In this document: positions 52,173-61,421 of the stretch, one piece after another | Layout of the letters: every line of letters begins with the position of its first letter | Position numbering within the stretch: the first letter of the stretch is position 1 | Origin: Haladaptatus sp. DJG-WS-42 | GTDB taxonomy: Archaea > Halobacteriota > Halobacteria > Halobacteriales > Halococcaceae | Assembly (NCBI RefSeq): GCF_037198285.1 | Contig: NZ_CP147243.1 | Location: 434,001 to 498,000 of the forward strand | Direction: 5' to 3' | DNA length: 64,000 nucleotides | Translations under genes and position numbers: made by a program | The notes under the pieces: model-generated | Told to the model about the DNA's origin: nothing | Databases searched by the model: none | Seen by the model: the letters and a program-made list of their open reading frames with translations, nothing else

Positions 52173-52214
52173 TCCGGCGTCAGCGTTAACACCCTGGAAC
52201 AAGAATCTACTGTC

Positions 52215-52580
52215 ATGAGCACAGGTACGGCCGAACACGGTGCTGAGACGTTCATCGAGGTGACCGAGCAGGCGGCAGAAAAAGCGCTCTCGCTCATCGA
52301 AGGCGAAGGTCTCGAAACCGACGAGGCAGGACTGCGATTGTACGTCCAGCAAGGCGGCTGTGCTGGCCTCTCCTACGGGATGCGCTTTGACAACGACGCC
52401 GAAGAAGATGACCGTGTGTTCACCCACCACGGGCTTCGGATTTTCGTCGACCCGGCGAGTATGAACTACATTCAGGGAAGCGTCTTGGACTTCGAAGACG
52501 GCCTGCAAGGGGCGGGCTTCCACGTCGAAAATCCGAACGTGGTGAGTGAGTGTGGGTGTGGCGAAAGCTTCCGTACCTGA
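52215..52580 (+). CDS. IscA/ErpA-type Fe-S assembly protein (HesB family)
   Basis: This 121-aa protein has FIEVTEQAAEKALSLIEGEG, the first cysteine in LYVQQGGCAGLSYGM near residue 51 and the C-terminal ECGCGESF, the three-Cys arrangement of A-type carriers that deliver clusters to targets. It starts 27 nt after a GTTAACA element and converges on the dodecin gene with no gap. Confidence 0.92.
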   Translation: MSTGTAEHGAETFIEVTEQAAEKALSLIEGEGLETDEAGLRLYVQQGGCAGLSYGMRFDNDAEEDDRVFTHHGLRIFVDPASMNYIQGSVLDFEDGLQGAGFHVENPNVVSECGCGESFRT

Positions 52581-52781
52581 TTACTCTTCGAGCCGGAACG
52601 CCACTTCGACCGTCGCCTGATACTGCCGTCCCTCGACTGATGCGATTTCGACGCCAAGTTCTTCGACTTCAATCCACTGGACGTTGTTGAGCGTCGCCTC
52701 CGCGCGGTCTACAGCGTCGTCTACTGCCTTATCGAAACTCTCTGTACTGCTGCCGATGAGGGTAATTTTCTTGAAAACCAT
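52581..52781 (-). CDS. Dodecin (flavin storage)
   Basis: This 66-aa protein reads [42 protein letters not shown]...[13 protein letters not shown], a typical dodecin. The Trp in VQWIEV stacks on flavins in the known haloarchaeal dodecamer that stores riboflavin. Length is normal. The ATG at 52781 is chosen over a longer upstream frame. Confidence 0.93.
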   Translation of the reverse strand: MVFKKITLIGSSTESFDKAVDDAVDRAEATLNNVQWIEVEELGVEIASVEGRQYQATVEVAFRLEE

Positions 52782-52833
52782 CCCACCGCGTACAAAGCCC
52801 CGCAAGCGGGTTAAATGTATGGGCAGTGTTAAC

Positions 52834-53595
52834 TTAGCTCCCCCGGGACTGTCGCGGTCGAATCCCGCGTGAGCGAACGCGCCCAACGAGCTGCTGGCTC
52901 AGGCGGCGAATCCGCCCGGCTTTCACCACTAGCATGGCGACCGTCTCGACCCAACTCAGTCGAAGGACGTCGAACGGGAGACAACCCCTGAGTCGGGTCG
53001 AAAGCGGTACGGAGTCAAGTTCCCACCAGTCAGCGTCGGCTTTGCCGTGACGATACGATTTCTCCCAGTACTGGCGCACAGAGGTGGCAAAGTAGTGTTC
53101 GACCATCATCTCCGGGACGTAGTAGATTTGGAACTGCTCGCTGATTCTCCTGCCAAGTTCGGTCTCCTCGTGGCCGTGGTGGAAGATTTCGTTGAACCCG
53201 CCAACGGCGTCGATGACTTCTCGACGCATGGCCATGTTACAACCCACGATGAGGTCGGTCGGCTTCTCCTCGTCACCTTGGTCGTACCATGGCAGGCGCT
53301 TGTGGGTGATTGGGGCGTCGGCTGGCTGGAACACCCGACCGGCGACGACGGGGTGGCGGTCGAGTGCGGCACTCACTGCCGCTAAATAACCCGGGCGGGG
53401 AATCGAGTCATCGTCCAGAAAGACGAGTTTGTCCGCCTTCGCTCGCTTGATAGCCTCGTTTCTCGCCCGCGATGCGCCCTTATCTCCCCGGACGACGACC
53501 TCGTAATCCGTGAACGCTTGGCGTGAAAGCGCCTGCACGCACGGCACGTCTTCAGGCGAAAGCAACGTTGGAATGATGATACTGAGTTCGACCAT
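52834..53595 (-). CDS. Family 2 glycosyltransferase
   Basis: This 253-aa GT-A glycosyltransferase has [19 protein letters not shown] at the start, [26 protein letters not shown] near residue 41 (the DDD metal-binding region), [22 protein letters not shown] near residue 115 and [10 protein letters not shown] near residue 141. It could add a sugar to an S-layer glycan, lipid or exopolysaccharide; the acceptor is unknown. The C-terminal Arg-rich tail may touch the membrane. Confidence 0.88.
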   Translation of the reverse strand: MVELSIIIPTLLSPEDVPCVQALSRQAFTDYEVVVRGDKGASRARNEAIKRAKADKLVFLDDDSIPRPGYLAAVSAALDRHPVVAGRVFQPADAPITHKRLPWYDQGDEEKPTDLIVGCNMAMRREVIDAVGGFNEIFHHGHEETELGRRISEQFQIYYVPEMMVEHYFATSVRQYWEKSYRHGKADADWWELDSVPLSTRLRGCLPFDVLRLSWVETVAMLVVKAGRIRRLSQQLVGRVRSRGIRPRQSRGS

Positions 53596-53769
53596 GCGCG
53601 AGATACTGTCCGTACGAGAGAGACGACGTTCGCGTATTTAGTCCTATGCGAAAATTGATATAACCACACTCAGCAAACGCTGATTTCGGCCAAATGCTCG
53701 ATAAAATACAGGAATGCGGACAGTCTCAGAAACCAGATAATTGACGACGTTTCGGCAATTCCGTGTATT

Positions 53770-54435
53770 TCACTCGGACGTCCGCAAATCGAGACGCATG
53801 CGAACGGCGTCAACGACGCCCGTGAGGTGGGCGGTTCCCCAGACGGCGACGACGACCGCGCCAATCGTATCGAAGATGAGGTCTAACATCGTGTCCTCTA
53901 AGCCGTACTGGGTGAGGACGCCGGGGATGCCGAGCAGGCGCGCCGTCTGGTCTAAGGTGAACTCGATGACTTCCCAGAAGACGCCAAAGGCGAGCACGAA
54001 CAGCAGGATGTAGACGAACATGAACTTCGGCGGGAGCGAGATGCTGTCTGAGTGTTCGTCTATCGCCCGTGCGGTGGCGTAGCCAACGGCGGCGACGATT
54101 GAGGACGAAAGCGCGTGGGTAAGGTGGTCCCACCACCAAACGCTCCGATAGAAACTCCCGATTTCGCTGCCGGGAATCCCGACCGTGCCAAGTGCGTGGA
54201 GGAAGACAGCGGCTGTAATCCAGAGTGTGAGTCCGGCGTCCATCGGGATGTTGTAGTCGCGTTCGAGGAGCGGCGGCAGTTGCACGACGAGCAGGGCCAC
54301 GGCGGTGTTCACCATGATGCCGCCGTTTCGCCGTTCGATTCCGATGAAGAACATCCCGACGAGGAGCACCTGCATGACGTGGGTGAGCTGGCGCTGGCGG
54401 TGTGCTGAGATACCGAGGCGTTTTCGCAGATTCAT
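53770..54435 (-). CDS. Multi-spanning membrane protein (YjdF/DUF2238-like)
   Basis: This 221-aa protein has about six hydrophobic helices. WWWDHLTHALSSSIVAAVGYATARAIDEHSD near residue 124 and VLAFGVFWEVIEFTLDQ near residue 168, followed by DTMLDLIFDTIGAVVVA, match the DUF2238/YjdF pattern; conserved His, Glu and Asp in membrane segments may bind an ion. Function unknown. It begins in a one-base overlap (TGATG) with the stop of the upstream membrane protein. Confidence 0.75.
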   Translation of the reverse strand: MNLRKRLGISAHRQRQLTHVMQVLLVGMFFIGIERRNGGIMVNTAVALLVVQLPPLLERDYNIPMDAGLTLWITAAVFLHALGTVGIPGSEIGSFYRSVWWWDHLTHALSSSIVAAVGYATARAIDEHSDSISLPPKFMFVYILLFVLAFGVFWEVIEFTLDQTARLLGIPGVLTQYGLEDTMLDLIFDTIGAVVVAVWGTAHLTGVVDAVRMRLDLRTSE

Positions 54436-55040
54436 CACCGTACCCCGCCTGCGTCGTCTGGTTTGTGAACCTCGATTGGAGCGCGACGACGGAAGTAGAG
54501 GTCGAACACAACGCCCGCGAGGACGCCTGCGGCCGTCGACCAGACGAACTCCCACATGAGCGCTTCTTCGCTCACGAGAAAGCCGGTGCTGAGATACAGG
54601 TCAGCAACCCAGCGAGTGACCGCCCACACGCCCGCCGCGGCCATGGTTGCGATGATAACGAACAGGATCGCAAAGCCGTGGGTCATTTCGACGGGCGTGA
54701 ACACGTGGAGTTCAACGGCGACGATGAGCGCGAGTGCGGCCACTGAGAGGTACGTTGCGAGTTGGCCAGTCACCGGAAGCGTCGCAAACGCCCGGCCAAA
54801 CATCGGTAAGACCGCGAGCACGAGAACTTCCCACGGCAACATCGCCCGAGGATTGCGGTACGCAAGTGCCGGAACGAGCGCGAGCGCCACCACACCGGTC
54901 GCAAACAACGCCCACAGAAGGTCGCCGCCAAGCAGACTTTCGCCGACGACGACGAGCACAAAGCCGACTAACAACCACGAAAGCAGGGCGTTGAGACTTG
55001 CATCCTCAACGACACTTCCGAGTTTACCCGTCCGAGCCAT
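54435..55040 (-). CDS. Multi-spanning membrane protein, partner of the YjdF-like protein
   Basis: This 201-aa protein has about six helices, with PWEVLVLAVLPMFGRAF near residue 69, AVELHVFTPVEMTHGFAILFVII near residue 107 and WEFVWSTAAGVLAGVVFDLYFRR near residue 163. The HxFTPVEMTH and membrane Glu/Asp resemble those in the next gene, so the two may be distant paralogues forming one complex. No activity is known. Confidence 0.7.
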   Translation of the reverse strand: MARTGKLGSVVEDASLNALLSWLLVGFVLVVVGESLLGGDLLWALFATGVVALALVPALAYRNPRAMLPWEVLVLAVLPMFGRAFATLPVTGQLATYLSVAALALIVAVELHVFTPVEMTHGFAILFVIIATMAAAGVWAVTRWVADLYLSTGFLVSEEALMWEFVWSTAAGVLAGVVFDLYFRRRAPIEVHKPDDAGGVR

Positions 55041-55078
55041 GGGAATCTGTAGACAGCGCAGGCGTTAGTAACCTTCCC

Positions 55079-56023
55079 TTAAATTGCCAAATAGGCGACG
55101 CCGTAGCCGACCACAGCGAGGGTAATCGCCGCAAGGCCAGTCACCGTCGCGTCGAGAACGTGGGCTTCGGTGAGCGCCCAGTTCGTTGGCCGCCGTGGAC
55201 GGACGCCGACCGCACCGAGGGCAAGGACGCTGAACACGAAGTGGTAGGACGTATCGAGCGTTGGCGCGGGCAACAGCACGGCCGCAGCCGCATAGCCACC
55301 GCCGAGGGTTGCCCGACGGTTCAAATACGAATTGAGCGACCGACCGTCGAGCGAGAGATACACGAACAGCGCGAGCCAGATGGTTGCGAGTTCGATGAGG
55401 AACGCTCCAAGGAGGTGCATCGTCGGGTCGGGATGGAGTGTCACGCGCCCCGCCAACACCGTCACATCAAGCGGATAGAGCAAGCGCGGCGCGCTCCCGG
55501 TGAACAGGTCGCCGAAAGGATGGCTCAAGAAGCCAACGAGCGCCGTCGCACAGAGCGCGCGCGGAGAGAGCGATGCCCACCGTCGCATGCCAAGCGTGAC
55601 AGCGATGGCGGCGACGACGAACGCGAGCATCACGGCCGCCCCGAGCAGTCCGCTCTGAGTGAAGGCGGCAGCGATGAGTCCGGTGAACACGGCGCCTGCG
55701 GCGAGAACTGCCCACCATGCTCCGGCGTCGGCGCGCCCCAACAGGAAAACGCCGACGGCCGCGATGACGCCGACGAGCAGCGAATGGGTGACCACGCGGT
55801 GGACGAGCGTGCTGGTCGCCCAGAACGCTTCGGTGGCGTCGAGCACGCCAGTTGCACTCGACTGGAGCAGACCGAACACGGCGTAGCTCATATCCACGTC
55901 GGGGACGGTGGCGAACGCCCCGGCCGCGATACTGAGCGCCAGCGCGCGCTCTCGGGAGCACCCATATCGCGTGGCGAGGGCGGCCGCGATGGCGAACGCG
56001 ACCATCGCATGACCGATGAACAT
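55079..56023 (-). CDS. Membrane-bound metal-dependent hydrolase (DUF457/YdjM-like)
   Basis: This 314-aa polytopic protein starts FIGHAMVAFAIAAALATRYG and has the characteristic PDVDMSYAVFG near residue 41, HRVVTHSLLVG near residue 74 and LSHPFGDLFTGSAPRLLYPL near residue 165. These His/Asp clusters are the supposed metal ligands of the family, which includes E. coli YdjM. Catalysis is unproven. The C-terminus is more hydrophobic than in YdjM. Confidence 0.85.
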   Translation of the reverse strand: MFIGHAMVAFAIAAALATRYGCSRERALALSIAAGAFATVPDVDMSYAVFGLLQSSATGVLDATEAFWATSTLVHRVVTHSLLVGVIAAVGVFLLGRADAGAWWAVLAAGAVFTGLIAAAFTQSGLLGAAVMLAFVVAAIAVTLGMRRWASLSPRALCATALVGFLSHPFGDLFTGSAPRLLYPLDVTVLAGRVTLHPDPTMHLLGAFLIELATIWLALFVYLSLDGRSLNSYLNRRATLGGGYAAAAVLLPAPTLDTSYHFVFSVLALGAVGVRPRRPTNWALTEAHVLDATVTGLAAITLAVVGYGVAYLAI

Positions 56024-56065
56024 TGTGACAAACTGCGACGAGAAGCGATATAAGCTTCTCGGGGG

Positions 56066-56614
56066 TTACGTCTCGTCGTCTAGCTTCGTCCACTTCTGCT
56101 CGATGTCGCCGTTCGCGCGAACGACGGTGTTTCCATCGACCGCAAGGCGCGTTTTCCTGAGTTCGATGGATTTGACGACGCCTTCTATGTCACCGGCTTT
56201 CACCCTGTCACCTGGCATGAAATCTGGGTCACGAAGCAGGTAGACACCCGCGACGGCGTCTTTTATCATCCCCGAGAGGGCATACGAGACGCCGAGGGCG
56301 AGGAATCCCGTGGCCGTGCCGAGCGACGAGGCGATGACCGTGAGACCCACGATGGAGAGAAACGACAGCGCGACGCCGAACCACAAAAACACGGCGACAA
56401 CGGTGGCGATGAACTGGCGGTAGACCGGCGAGTCACCGACGATGGTGCGTTTCAACACGGCTTTGACCACGAACATGAGCAGCTGGACGAACACCCCCGC
56501 GATGACGAGAAACACGAGGCCGCTGATGAGGTTTGGCAGCGCGGTCGTCAGGTCGGCGACGAACTGGTCGAGGGCTGTCTGCACCAGTGACAGTCCCGAT
56601 TGCAGGAGAATCAT
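56066..56614 (-). CDS. Short MscS-like protein lacking the C-terminal domain
   Basis: This 182-aa protein has two to three helices (about 30-52, 70-95, 100-118), a pore-like segment GFLALGVSYALSGMIKDAVAGVYLL and the MscS beta domain (PDFMPGDRVKAGDIEGVVKSIELRKTRL, NTVVRANGD), then stops. The alpha/beta cage domain of full MscS is missing. It may be a minimal channel or a subunit of another one. Confidence 0.8.
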   Translation of the reverse strand: MILLQSGLSLVQTALDQFVADLTTALPNLISGLVFLVIAGVFVQLLMFVVKAVLKRTIVGDSPVYRQFIATVVAVFLWFGVALSFLSIVGLTVIASSLGTATGFLALGVSYALSGMIKDAVAGVYLLRDPDFMPGDRVKAGDIEGVVKSIELRKTRLAVDGNTVVRANGDIEQKWTKLDDET

Positions 56615-56704
56615 TTGGTGCTACCACGGTCGCCCGGTCATTAACTTCCGGGGGCGACTGCCGTCTTGGACATCCTTTTTTGTGTGCCCTGTGAACGCAC
56701 TCCT

Positions 56705-57883
56705 ATGAACCGACCAGACGTCACAGAACTTCTGCCCCCTGAACGAACGCTCATGGGTCCCGGCCCGAGCGACGTCCACCCCCGCGTCCTGAAGGCGATG
56801 AGCACGCCACTCGTTGGCCACTTAGACCCCTATTTCATCGAAATCATGGACGAGGTGCAGGACTTGCTTCGCTACACCTTCCGCACTGACAACCAGTGGA
56901 CGATTCCGGTGAGTGGAACCGGCTCTGCGGCGATGGAAGCCGCAATCGGCAACGTCACCGAACCCGGCGACACCGTGCTCGTCCCGACCAACGGCTACTT
57001 CGGCAGCCGGATGGCTTCCATGGTTCGCAGAGCAGGCGGCTCTGTCGTCGAAGTCGATGCGCCGTGGGGCGAACCGCTCAACTCCGCAGACGTAGAAACC
57101 GCCTTTGCAGAACACCAACCAGACGTATTCGGGTTCGTCCACGCGGAGACGAGCACGGGCGTCCTCCAGCCGGAAGTCTCACAACTCACGGACATCGCCC
57201 ACAGCCACGATGCGCTCGTCATCGCCGACACCGTCACGAGCCTCGGTGGCGTCGAACTGCGCGTCGATGAGTGGGGCGTGGACGTGGCCTACTCCGGGCC
57301 ACAGAAGTGCCTCTCGTGTCCGCCGGGGGCGAGCCCGCTCACGCTCAACGACCGCGCGATGGACAAGGTGCTCTCCCGTGAGGAAGACCCCCGCTCGTGG
57401 TATCTCGACCTTTCGCTCTTGCAGGGCTACTGGGGCAACGACCGCGCGTACCATCACACCGCGCCCATCACGAACGTCTACGGCCTGCGCGAGGCGCTCC
57501 GACTCGTCGCAGAGGAGGGCATCGAAAATCGCTGGGAACGCCATCGGCATGTCGCAGGCGGGCTGAAAACAGGCATCGAAGCGATGGGCCTCGAAATGAA
57601 CGCCCCAGATGAGTACTGGCTTCCGAGCCTGAACGCGGTACGCGTCCCCGGCGGCGTCGAAGCGGGCACAGTCATCTCGCGGTTGCTCGCAGACTACGAC
57701 ATCGAGATTGCGGGCGGGCTTGGCGACCTCGCGGGCGAAATCTTCCGCATCGGTTGTATGGGTCACTCGGCTCGACCGAAAAACGTGATTGCGCTCCTCG
57801 GGGCGCTCGGCAGCGTCCTCGAAGACGCAGATGTGGACGTTGACGTCCCCGCTGGACTCGCCGCCGCGAATTCGGCGCTTTAG
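56705..57883 (+). CDS. Class V aminotransferase, alanine/serine--glyoxylate type
   Basis: This 392-aa PLP enzyme starts near [29 protein letters not shown], has [21 protein letters not shown] near residue 69, the PLP Asp in [14 protein letters not shown] near residue 174 and the Schiff-base Lys in [17 protein letters not shown] near residue 197. The family includes alanine-glyoxylate, serine-pyruvate and ureidoglycine-glyoxylate (PucG) enzymes; the exact pair cannot be read. The ATG at 56705 is chosen as the family start. Confidence 0.9.
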   Translation: MNRPDVTELLPPERTLMGPGPSDVHPRVLKAMSTPLVGHLDPYFIEIMDEVQDLLRYTFRTDNQWTIPVSGTGSAAMEAAIGNVTEPGDTVLVPTNGYFGSRMASMVRRAGGSVVEVDAPWGEPLNSADVETAFAEHQPDVFGFVHAETSTGVLQPEVSQLTDIAHSHDALVIADTVTSLGGVELRVDEWGVDVAYSGPQKCLSCPPGASPLTLNDRAMDKVLSREEDPRSWYLDLSLLQGYWGNDRAYHHTAPITNVYGLREALRLVAEEGIENRWERHRHVAGGLKTGIEAMGLEMNAPDEYWLPSLNAVRVPGGVEAGTVISRLLADYDIEIAGGLGDLAGEIFRIGCMGHSARPKNVIALLGALGSVLEDADVDVDVPAGLAAANSAL

Positions 57884-58197
57884 GCGAGCGGTGCGGGGCC
57901 AACGACGGGGTGGATGACCTCATAGTCGTCGTCGGCCACGCTGATAATCGCCCAGTCATAGTCGGGTTTTTCCGAAAGCAGGCGGCGGCGAAGCGACGAC
58001 GCCGTTCGTTCCCACGTCACGAAACAGCGCAATGTGCCGGTCGTTGGGAGCGCCCCGTCGCCCGCGGTGGCTGTGACGTTTACTGTCCGCCACTTGCGCT
58101 CTGCTGTGAACTCGGTACCTGACCCGGACACGGTGTATCCGAGGCTGGTGAAAATCGACCTCGCCTCCTCGACTGGTGGCATGGTAACAGTCGCCAT
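57880..58197 (-). CDS. Conserved-looking haloarchaeal protein of unknown function
   Basis: This 105-aa alpha/beta protein has MPPVEEARSIFTSLGYTVSGSGTEFTAERKWRTVNV and LRCFVTWERTASSLRRRLLSEKPDYDWAIISVADDDYEVI. No membrane segment or metal motif. It appears to be a haloarchaea-restricted small protein; no function known to me. Its end overlaps the convergent aminotransferase by 4 nt. Confidence 0.7.
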   Translation of the reverse strand: MATVTMPPVEEARSIFTSLGYTVSGSGTEFTAERKWRTVNVTATAGDGALPTTGTLRCFVTWERTASSLRRRLLSEKPDYDWAIISVADDDYEVIHPVVGPAPLA

Positions 58198-58273
58198 TCG
58201 ACAGTGAGTAACACGGCGTGCCTCTTAACTGTTCGGCCCGTCGTGGAAATCGCAAGAAGGAGACGCCGTGTAA

Positions 58274-58513
58274 CTATTCGTGAGCCGCGTCCCACTCGTC
58301 AGCTTTGTGGATGTTACCGCAGTCGTTGCATTTGATGCGGCCCATCGAATCCATGGCCGTGTTGAGCGAGTCGCAGTGCGAGCAGTAAAAGCCCCAGCGG
58401 TTTTCGCCATCGTCAGTCTCGTAGACGACGAGGAACGGCCCTTTCGACCCGCGCTCTGCCTCAGTCTCGGTTACGTAGAGCGTCTCGCCACTGTCGGTCG
58501 CTATCGCATCCAT
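58274..58513 (-). CDS. DUF5816-type zinc-ribbon protein
   Basis: This 79-aa protein has FYCSHCDSLNTAMDSMGRIKCNDCGN near residue 42, a C-x2-C ... C-x2-C zinc ribbon, followed by KADEWDAAHE. The whole matches the haloarchaeal DUF5816 family, whose role is unknown. The divergent nucleotidase gene starts 80 nt away. Confidence 0.8.
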   Translation of the reverse strand: MDAIATDSGETLYVTETEAERGSKGPFLVVYETDDGENRWGFYCSHCDSLNTAMDSMGRIKCNDCGNIHKADEWDAAHE

Positions 58514-58593
58514 GTATGGTAGTTTCGCTCGCCCCGGATAAAGAAGTACCCAATCCCGAAGTCGTTATCACAGGCGGCCTACATGCACCGTCA

Positions 58594-59952
58594 ATGACGG
58601 TGCGTCTCCTCCACTACTCCGACATCGAGAACATCTACGACGACCCAGAACGCGCGGGGCGACTCGCCGGACTCGTCAACGCACGCAGAGACGAGGACAC
58701 GCTCGTTCTCGGAACCGGTGACAACACCGCACCGGGCGTGCTCTCGCTCGTTACGGAAGGGAGACAGGCACTCCCCCTGTTTCGCGCAATCGAACCGGAC
58801 GCAGAGACCTTCGGCAACCACGACTTCGACTACGGCCCCGACGCCACCCGAGACGTGGTTCGCGCCTCGCCCCAGACGTGGGTGAACGCCAACACGTGGG
58901 ACGGCGACGACCTGTTCGGCGCAGACGTGGGCGTGGTTCCGCACACCGTCGTCACGGTTGGTGACACGCGCATTGGCCTGTTCGGCGTGACAGACCCCGC
59001 GACGCCGTCGCTCACGCCGCGGGCCGCCTCGCTCACCTTTTCAGACCCCATCGAAGCCGCCGAGAACGCCGTGTCCGCGCTCGAAGCAAAAGGCGTAGAC
59101 CACATCGTCGCGCTCTCGCATCTCGGCGGCCGCGACGAGGAACTCGCCGTCTCCGTGGACGTAGATGTGATTCTTGGCGGCCACATCCACACCGAGCGAA
59201 TCGAACGCATCGACGGGACGCTGCTCACGCGCCCCGGCGTCAACGGCGAGGTACTTCTTGAAGTCGAACTTGGCGAGAAAGCCGTGACCCGCCACGAGGT
59301 TGCAGACGGCCCCAAAGACGGCGTGGTGACCGATTCCCTGCGCGACTTGCTGGCTGATGCGGGCGTTCACGAGGTTGTTGGGCACGTAGACGACCCACTC
59401 GAACGCTCAGAGCGAACCGCCTTTCGCGGCGAGAGTCGCGTCGGAAACTTCGTCGCAGACGCCTATCGCTGGGCCGGAGACGCGGACGTTGGCCTCCAAA
59501 ACTCCGGTGGGATTCGCTCTGGGCCAGCGATTGCGGGCGACGTGACGGTGCGCGACCTCATCAGCCTCGTCCCGTTCGATGAAGCCGTTGCGGTCGTGGA
59601 ACTCACCGGCGACGAATTGAACGCCGTCTTCGAGCAGGCAAACGGCGGCAACGTGGACTTTGGCGAACCACACTGGTGGCACGGCCACGTGAGCGGCGCA
59701 CAGCTCACCTACGACCACGCAGCAGGCGAGTTGGCGTCCGCAACAGTCAGCGGCGAGCAAATCGACCCGACGGAGACGTACACCCTCGCAACGACCGAGT
59801 ACCTGCTCCACGCCTCCCACGAGTTTCCCGCGCTCTCTGCTGAGTTGCAGGTCGCTCGCCTCGACACCCAGTACGAGGTGCTCGCAGACTTCGCCCGCAC
59901 AGAAGGCGTCGCGCCCACGGTCGAGGGAAGAATCAGCAGAACTGGCGTATAA
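58594..59952 (+). CDS. UshA-type 5'-nucleotidase/metallophosphatase, no signal peptide
   Basis: This 452-aa protein has the calcineurin-like N-domain, with LLHYSDIENIYDD near the start, TFGNHDFDYGPDATRDV near residue 71, VALSHLGGRDEELA near residue 171 and LGGHIHTE near residue 192, and the 5'-nucleotidase C-domain (ESRVGNFVADAYRWAGDADVGLQNSGGIRSG near residue 281). Bacterial UshA is exported; here no signal peptide exists, so it should act on nucleotides or sugar nucleotides inside the cell. The ATG at 58594 is the family-consistent start. Confidence 0.9.
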   Translation: MTVRLLHYSDIENIYDDPERAGRLAGLVNARRDEDTLVLGTGDNTAPGVLSLVTEGRQALPLFRAIEPDAETFGNHDFDYGPDATRDVVRASPQTWVNANTWDGDDLFGADVGVVPHTVVTVGDTRIGLFGVTDPATPSLTPRAASLTFSDPIEAAENAVSALEAKGVDHIVALSHLGGRDEELAVSVDVDVILGGHIHTERIERIDGTLLTRPGVNGEVLLEVELGEKAVTRHEVADGPKDGVVTDSLRDLLADAGVHEVVGHVDDPLERSERTAFRGESRVGNFVADAYRWAGDADVGLQNSGGIRSGPAIAGDVTVRDLISLVPFDEAVAVVELTGDELNAVFEQANGGNVDFGEPHWWHGHVSGAQLTYDHAAGELASATVSGEQIDPTETYTLATTEYLLHASHEFPALSAELQVARLDTQYEVLADFARTEGVAPTVEGRISRTGV

Positions 59953-59990
59953 GCAAAAGGTTGAGGCCCCTTGCGTGTGTCTCACCGATA

Positions 59991-60395
59991 ATGACGCTCG
60001 TCATCGTTCCTGTCCGGTATCCGCTGACTGAGCACTCTCACGCCACCGTCGAGAAGGCGATTCAGGTGGCAGACGAGCTAGATGCAGACCTCACCGTGTT
60101 GCACGTCAATCTCTATCAGGCGAGTCGCCACGTCTCGCGGGCGGACTTGAAAGCCACCGTCGAACGCGAGTTCGGCCGCCTCCCTCGCGCCCGCTACGTC
60201 ACCCGCGACGGATTCCTTATCGAAGAGACTATCCTCGATGAAGTGGCCGCAGAGGGCGCAGACGTGGTCGTTATCGGTCGCAAACAGGTGAGCCGCTGGC
60301 GGCGCATGGTTCGGACGCTCATCGACGACCCGGACATCGAACACTTCCTCAACGAAAAGCTGGATTGTAAAGTGATTACCGCGTCTACTGCTTGA
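59991..60395 (+). CDS. Universal stress protein-like, ATP motif missing
   Basis: This 134-aa protein has the UspA alpha/beta fold (LVIVPVRYPLTEHSHATVEKAIQVADELDADLTVLHV ... ADVVVIGRKQVSRW). The G-x2-G-x9-G(S/T) nucleotide loop is replaced by a basic segment (RKQVSRWRRMVRTL), so it probably does not bind ATP. Its end overlaps the convergent MscS gene by 11 nt. Confidence 0.8.
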   Translation: MTLVIVPVRYPLTEHSHATVEKAIQVADELDADLTVLHVNLYQASRHVSRADLKATVEREFGRLPRARYVTRDGFLIEETILDEVAAEGADVVVIGRKQVSRWRRMVRTLIDDPDIEHFLNEKLDCKVITASTA

Positions 60396-61344
60396 GCCGG
60401 TCTTGCGTCGAGACGTTGAGTTCGCCACTCGTCTCGTCGAACACCATGTGCGAGTGGGGGTATGGAATTTTCACGTCGGCGTCTTCGAGCCGTGCCCAGA
60501 CGTTCTCCTGCACCTTCGACCGAGCGGTGAGCAGTTTGTACGGCTGTTTCACCCAGTAGCGGAGCCGAAGGTTAATTCCGTGGTCCGCGAAGGTTTCGAT
60601 GTAACACGTTGGCTTCGCCGGATACCGCGCACTCCCGATGCGAATATCTGGACCGCCTTCGATGACTTCATCGACATCAGCGGCCGCTTGCTCCATGATT
60701 TGCCGCGCCTGTTTCACGTCGCCCTCGTAGGTGACAGTCATATCGAGGGAGAGCCGCGTCCGCTCGTCCTCTGCGGAGTAATTGATGACGTCGCGGTCGC
60801 GAATCTTCCCGTTCGGAATGACGAGAAAGGTGTTGTCGAGCGTGAACACCTTCGTGTAACGAAGGGTGATGTCTTCGACGAAGCCCGTCTGCCCGCGGTC
60901 GACGATTTCTATCATGTCGCCAATCTCGTAGGCTTGGTCTGTAAGGACGAACAGCCCGTTTACGATGCTCCCGATGATGGGCGCGAGGATGAAACCAACC
61001 GCGGCGGAGAACACCGTGACCGAGAGGGTGAGATCTGATACCTGAAGGCCAAGAATGTAGATGGCGAGCAGCCCAGCAGCCACCATGATGGCCGTCTGCA
61101 CCGACCGAAGGATGGTTCGGGTGATGCTTGGGCGACGGAATCGGCGGGCGACCCGACGGCTGAGTAGTTGCAACAAGGTGCGCGAAATCACGTAGGCGAC
61201 GACGAGTACGAAAATCGCGGCGATGACTCTGAAAACGATGGGTGGGATGAATCTGGTGACCCCATCTACGACCGACGTTACCCACGGCGGTGTGGCCGTC
61301 TCATTACTTTGGAGGAAAAGCCATCCCAGTCTCGTCATGTTCAT
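60385..61344 (-). CDS. MscS-family mechanosensitive channel
   Basis: This 319-aa protein has about three to four helices (residues 30-60, 85-105, 108-135), the pore helix SVTVFSAAVGFILAPIIGSIVNG near residue 107, the beta domain (YEIGDMIEIVDRGQTGFVEDITLRYT, VIPNGKIRDRDVINYS) and a full C-terminal alpha/beta domain ending in PYPHSHMVF. It is a standard small MscS. It is the third MscS-like gene in the window. Confidence 0.92.
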   Translation of the reverse strand: MNMTRLGWLFLQSNETATPPWVTSVVDGVTRFIPPIVFRVIAAIFVLVVAYVISRTLLQLLSRRVARRFRRPSITRTILRSVQTAIMVAAGLLAIYILGLQVSDLTLSVTVFSAAVGFILAPIIGSIVNGLFVLTDQAYEIGDMIEIVDRGQTGFVEDITLRYTKVFTLDNTFLVIPNGKIRDRDVINYSAEDERTRLSLDMTVTYEGDVKQARQIMEQAAADVDEVIEGGPDIRIGSARYPAKPTCYIETFADHGINLRLRYWVKQPYKLLTARSKVQENVWARLEDADVKIPYPHSHMVFDETSGELNVSTQDRLKQ

Positions 61345-61421
61345 TCCGATACTGGCAGGCGAAAAAAGGGTTGCGCACGACTCGCGGTAACGCCTAAGCG
61401 ACTAGCGCGTGAGTGTTCACC

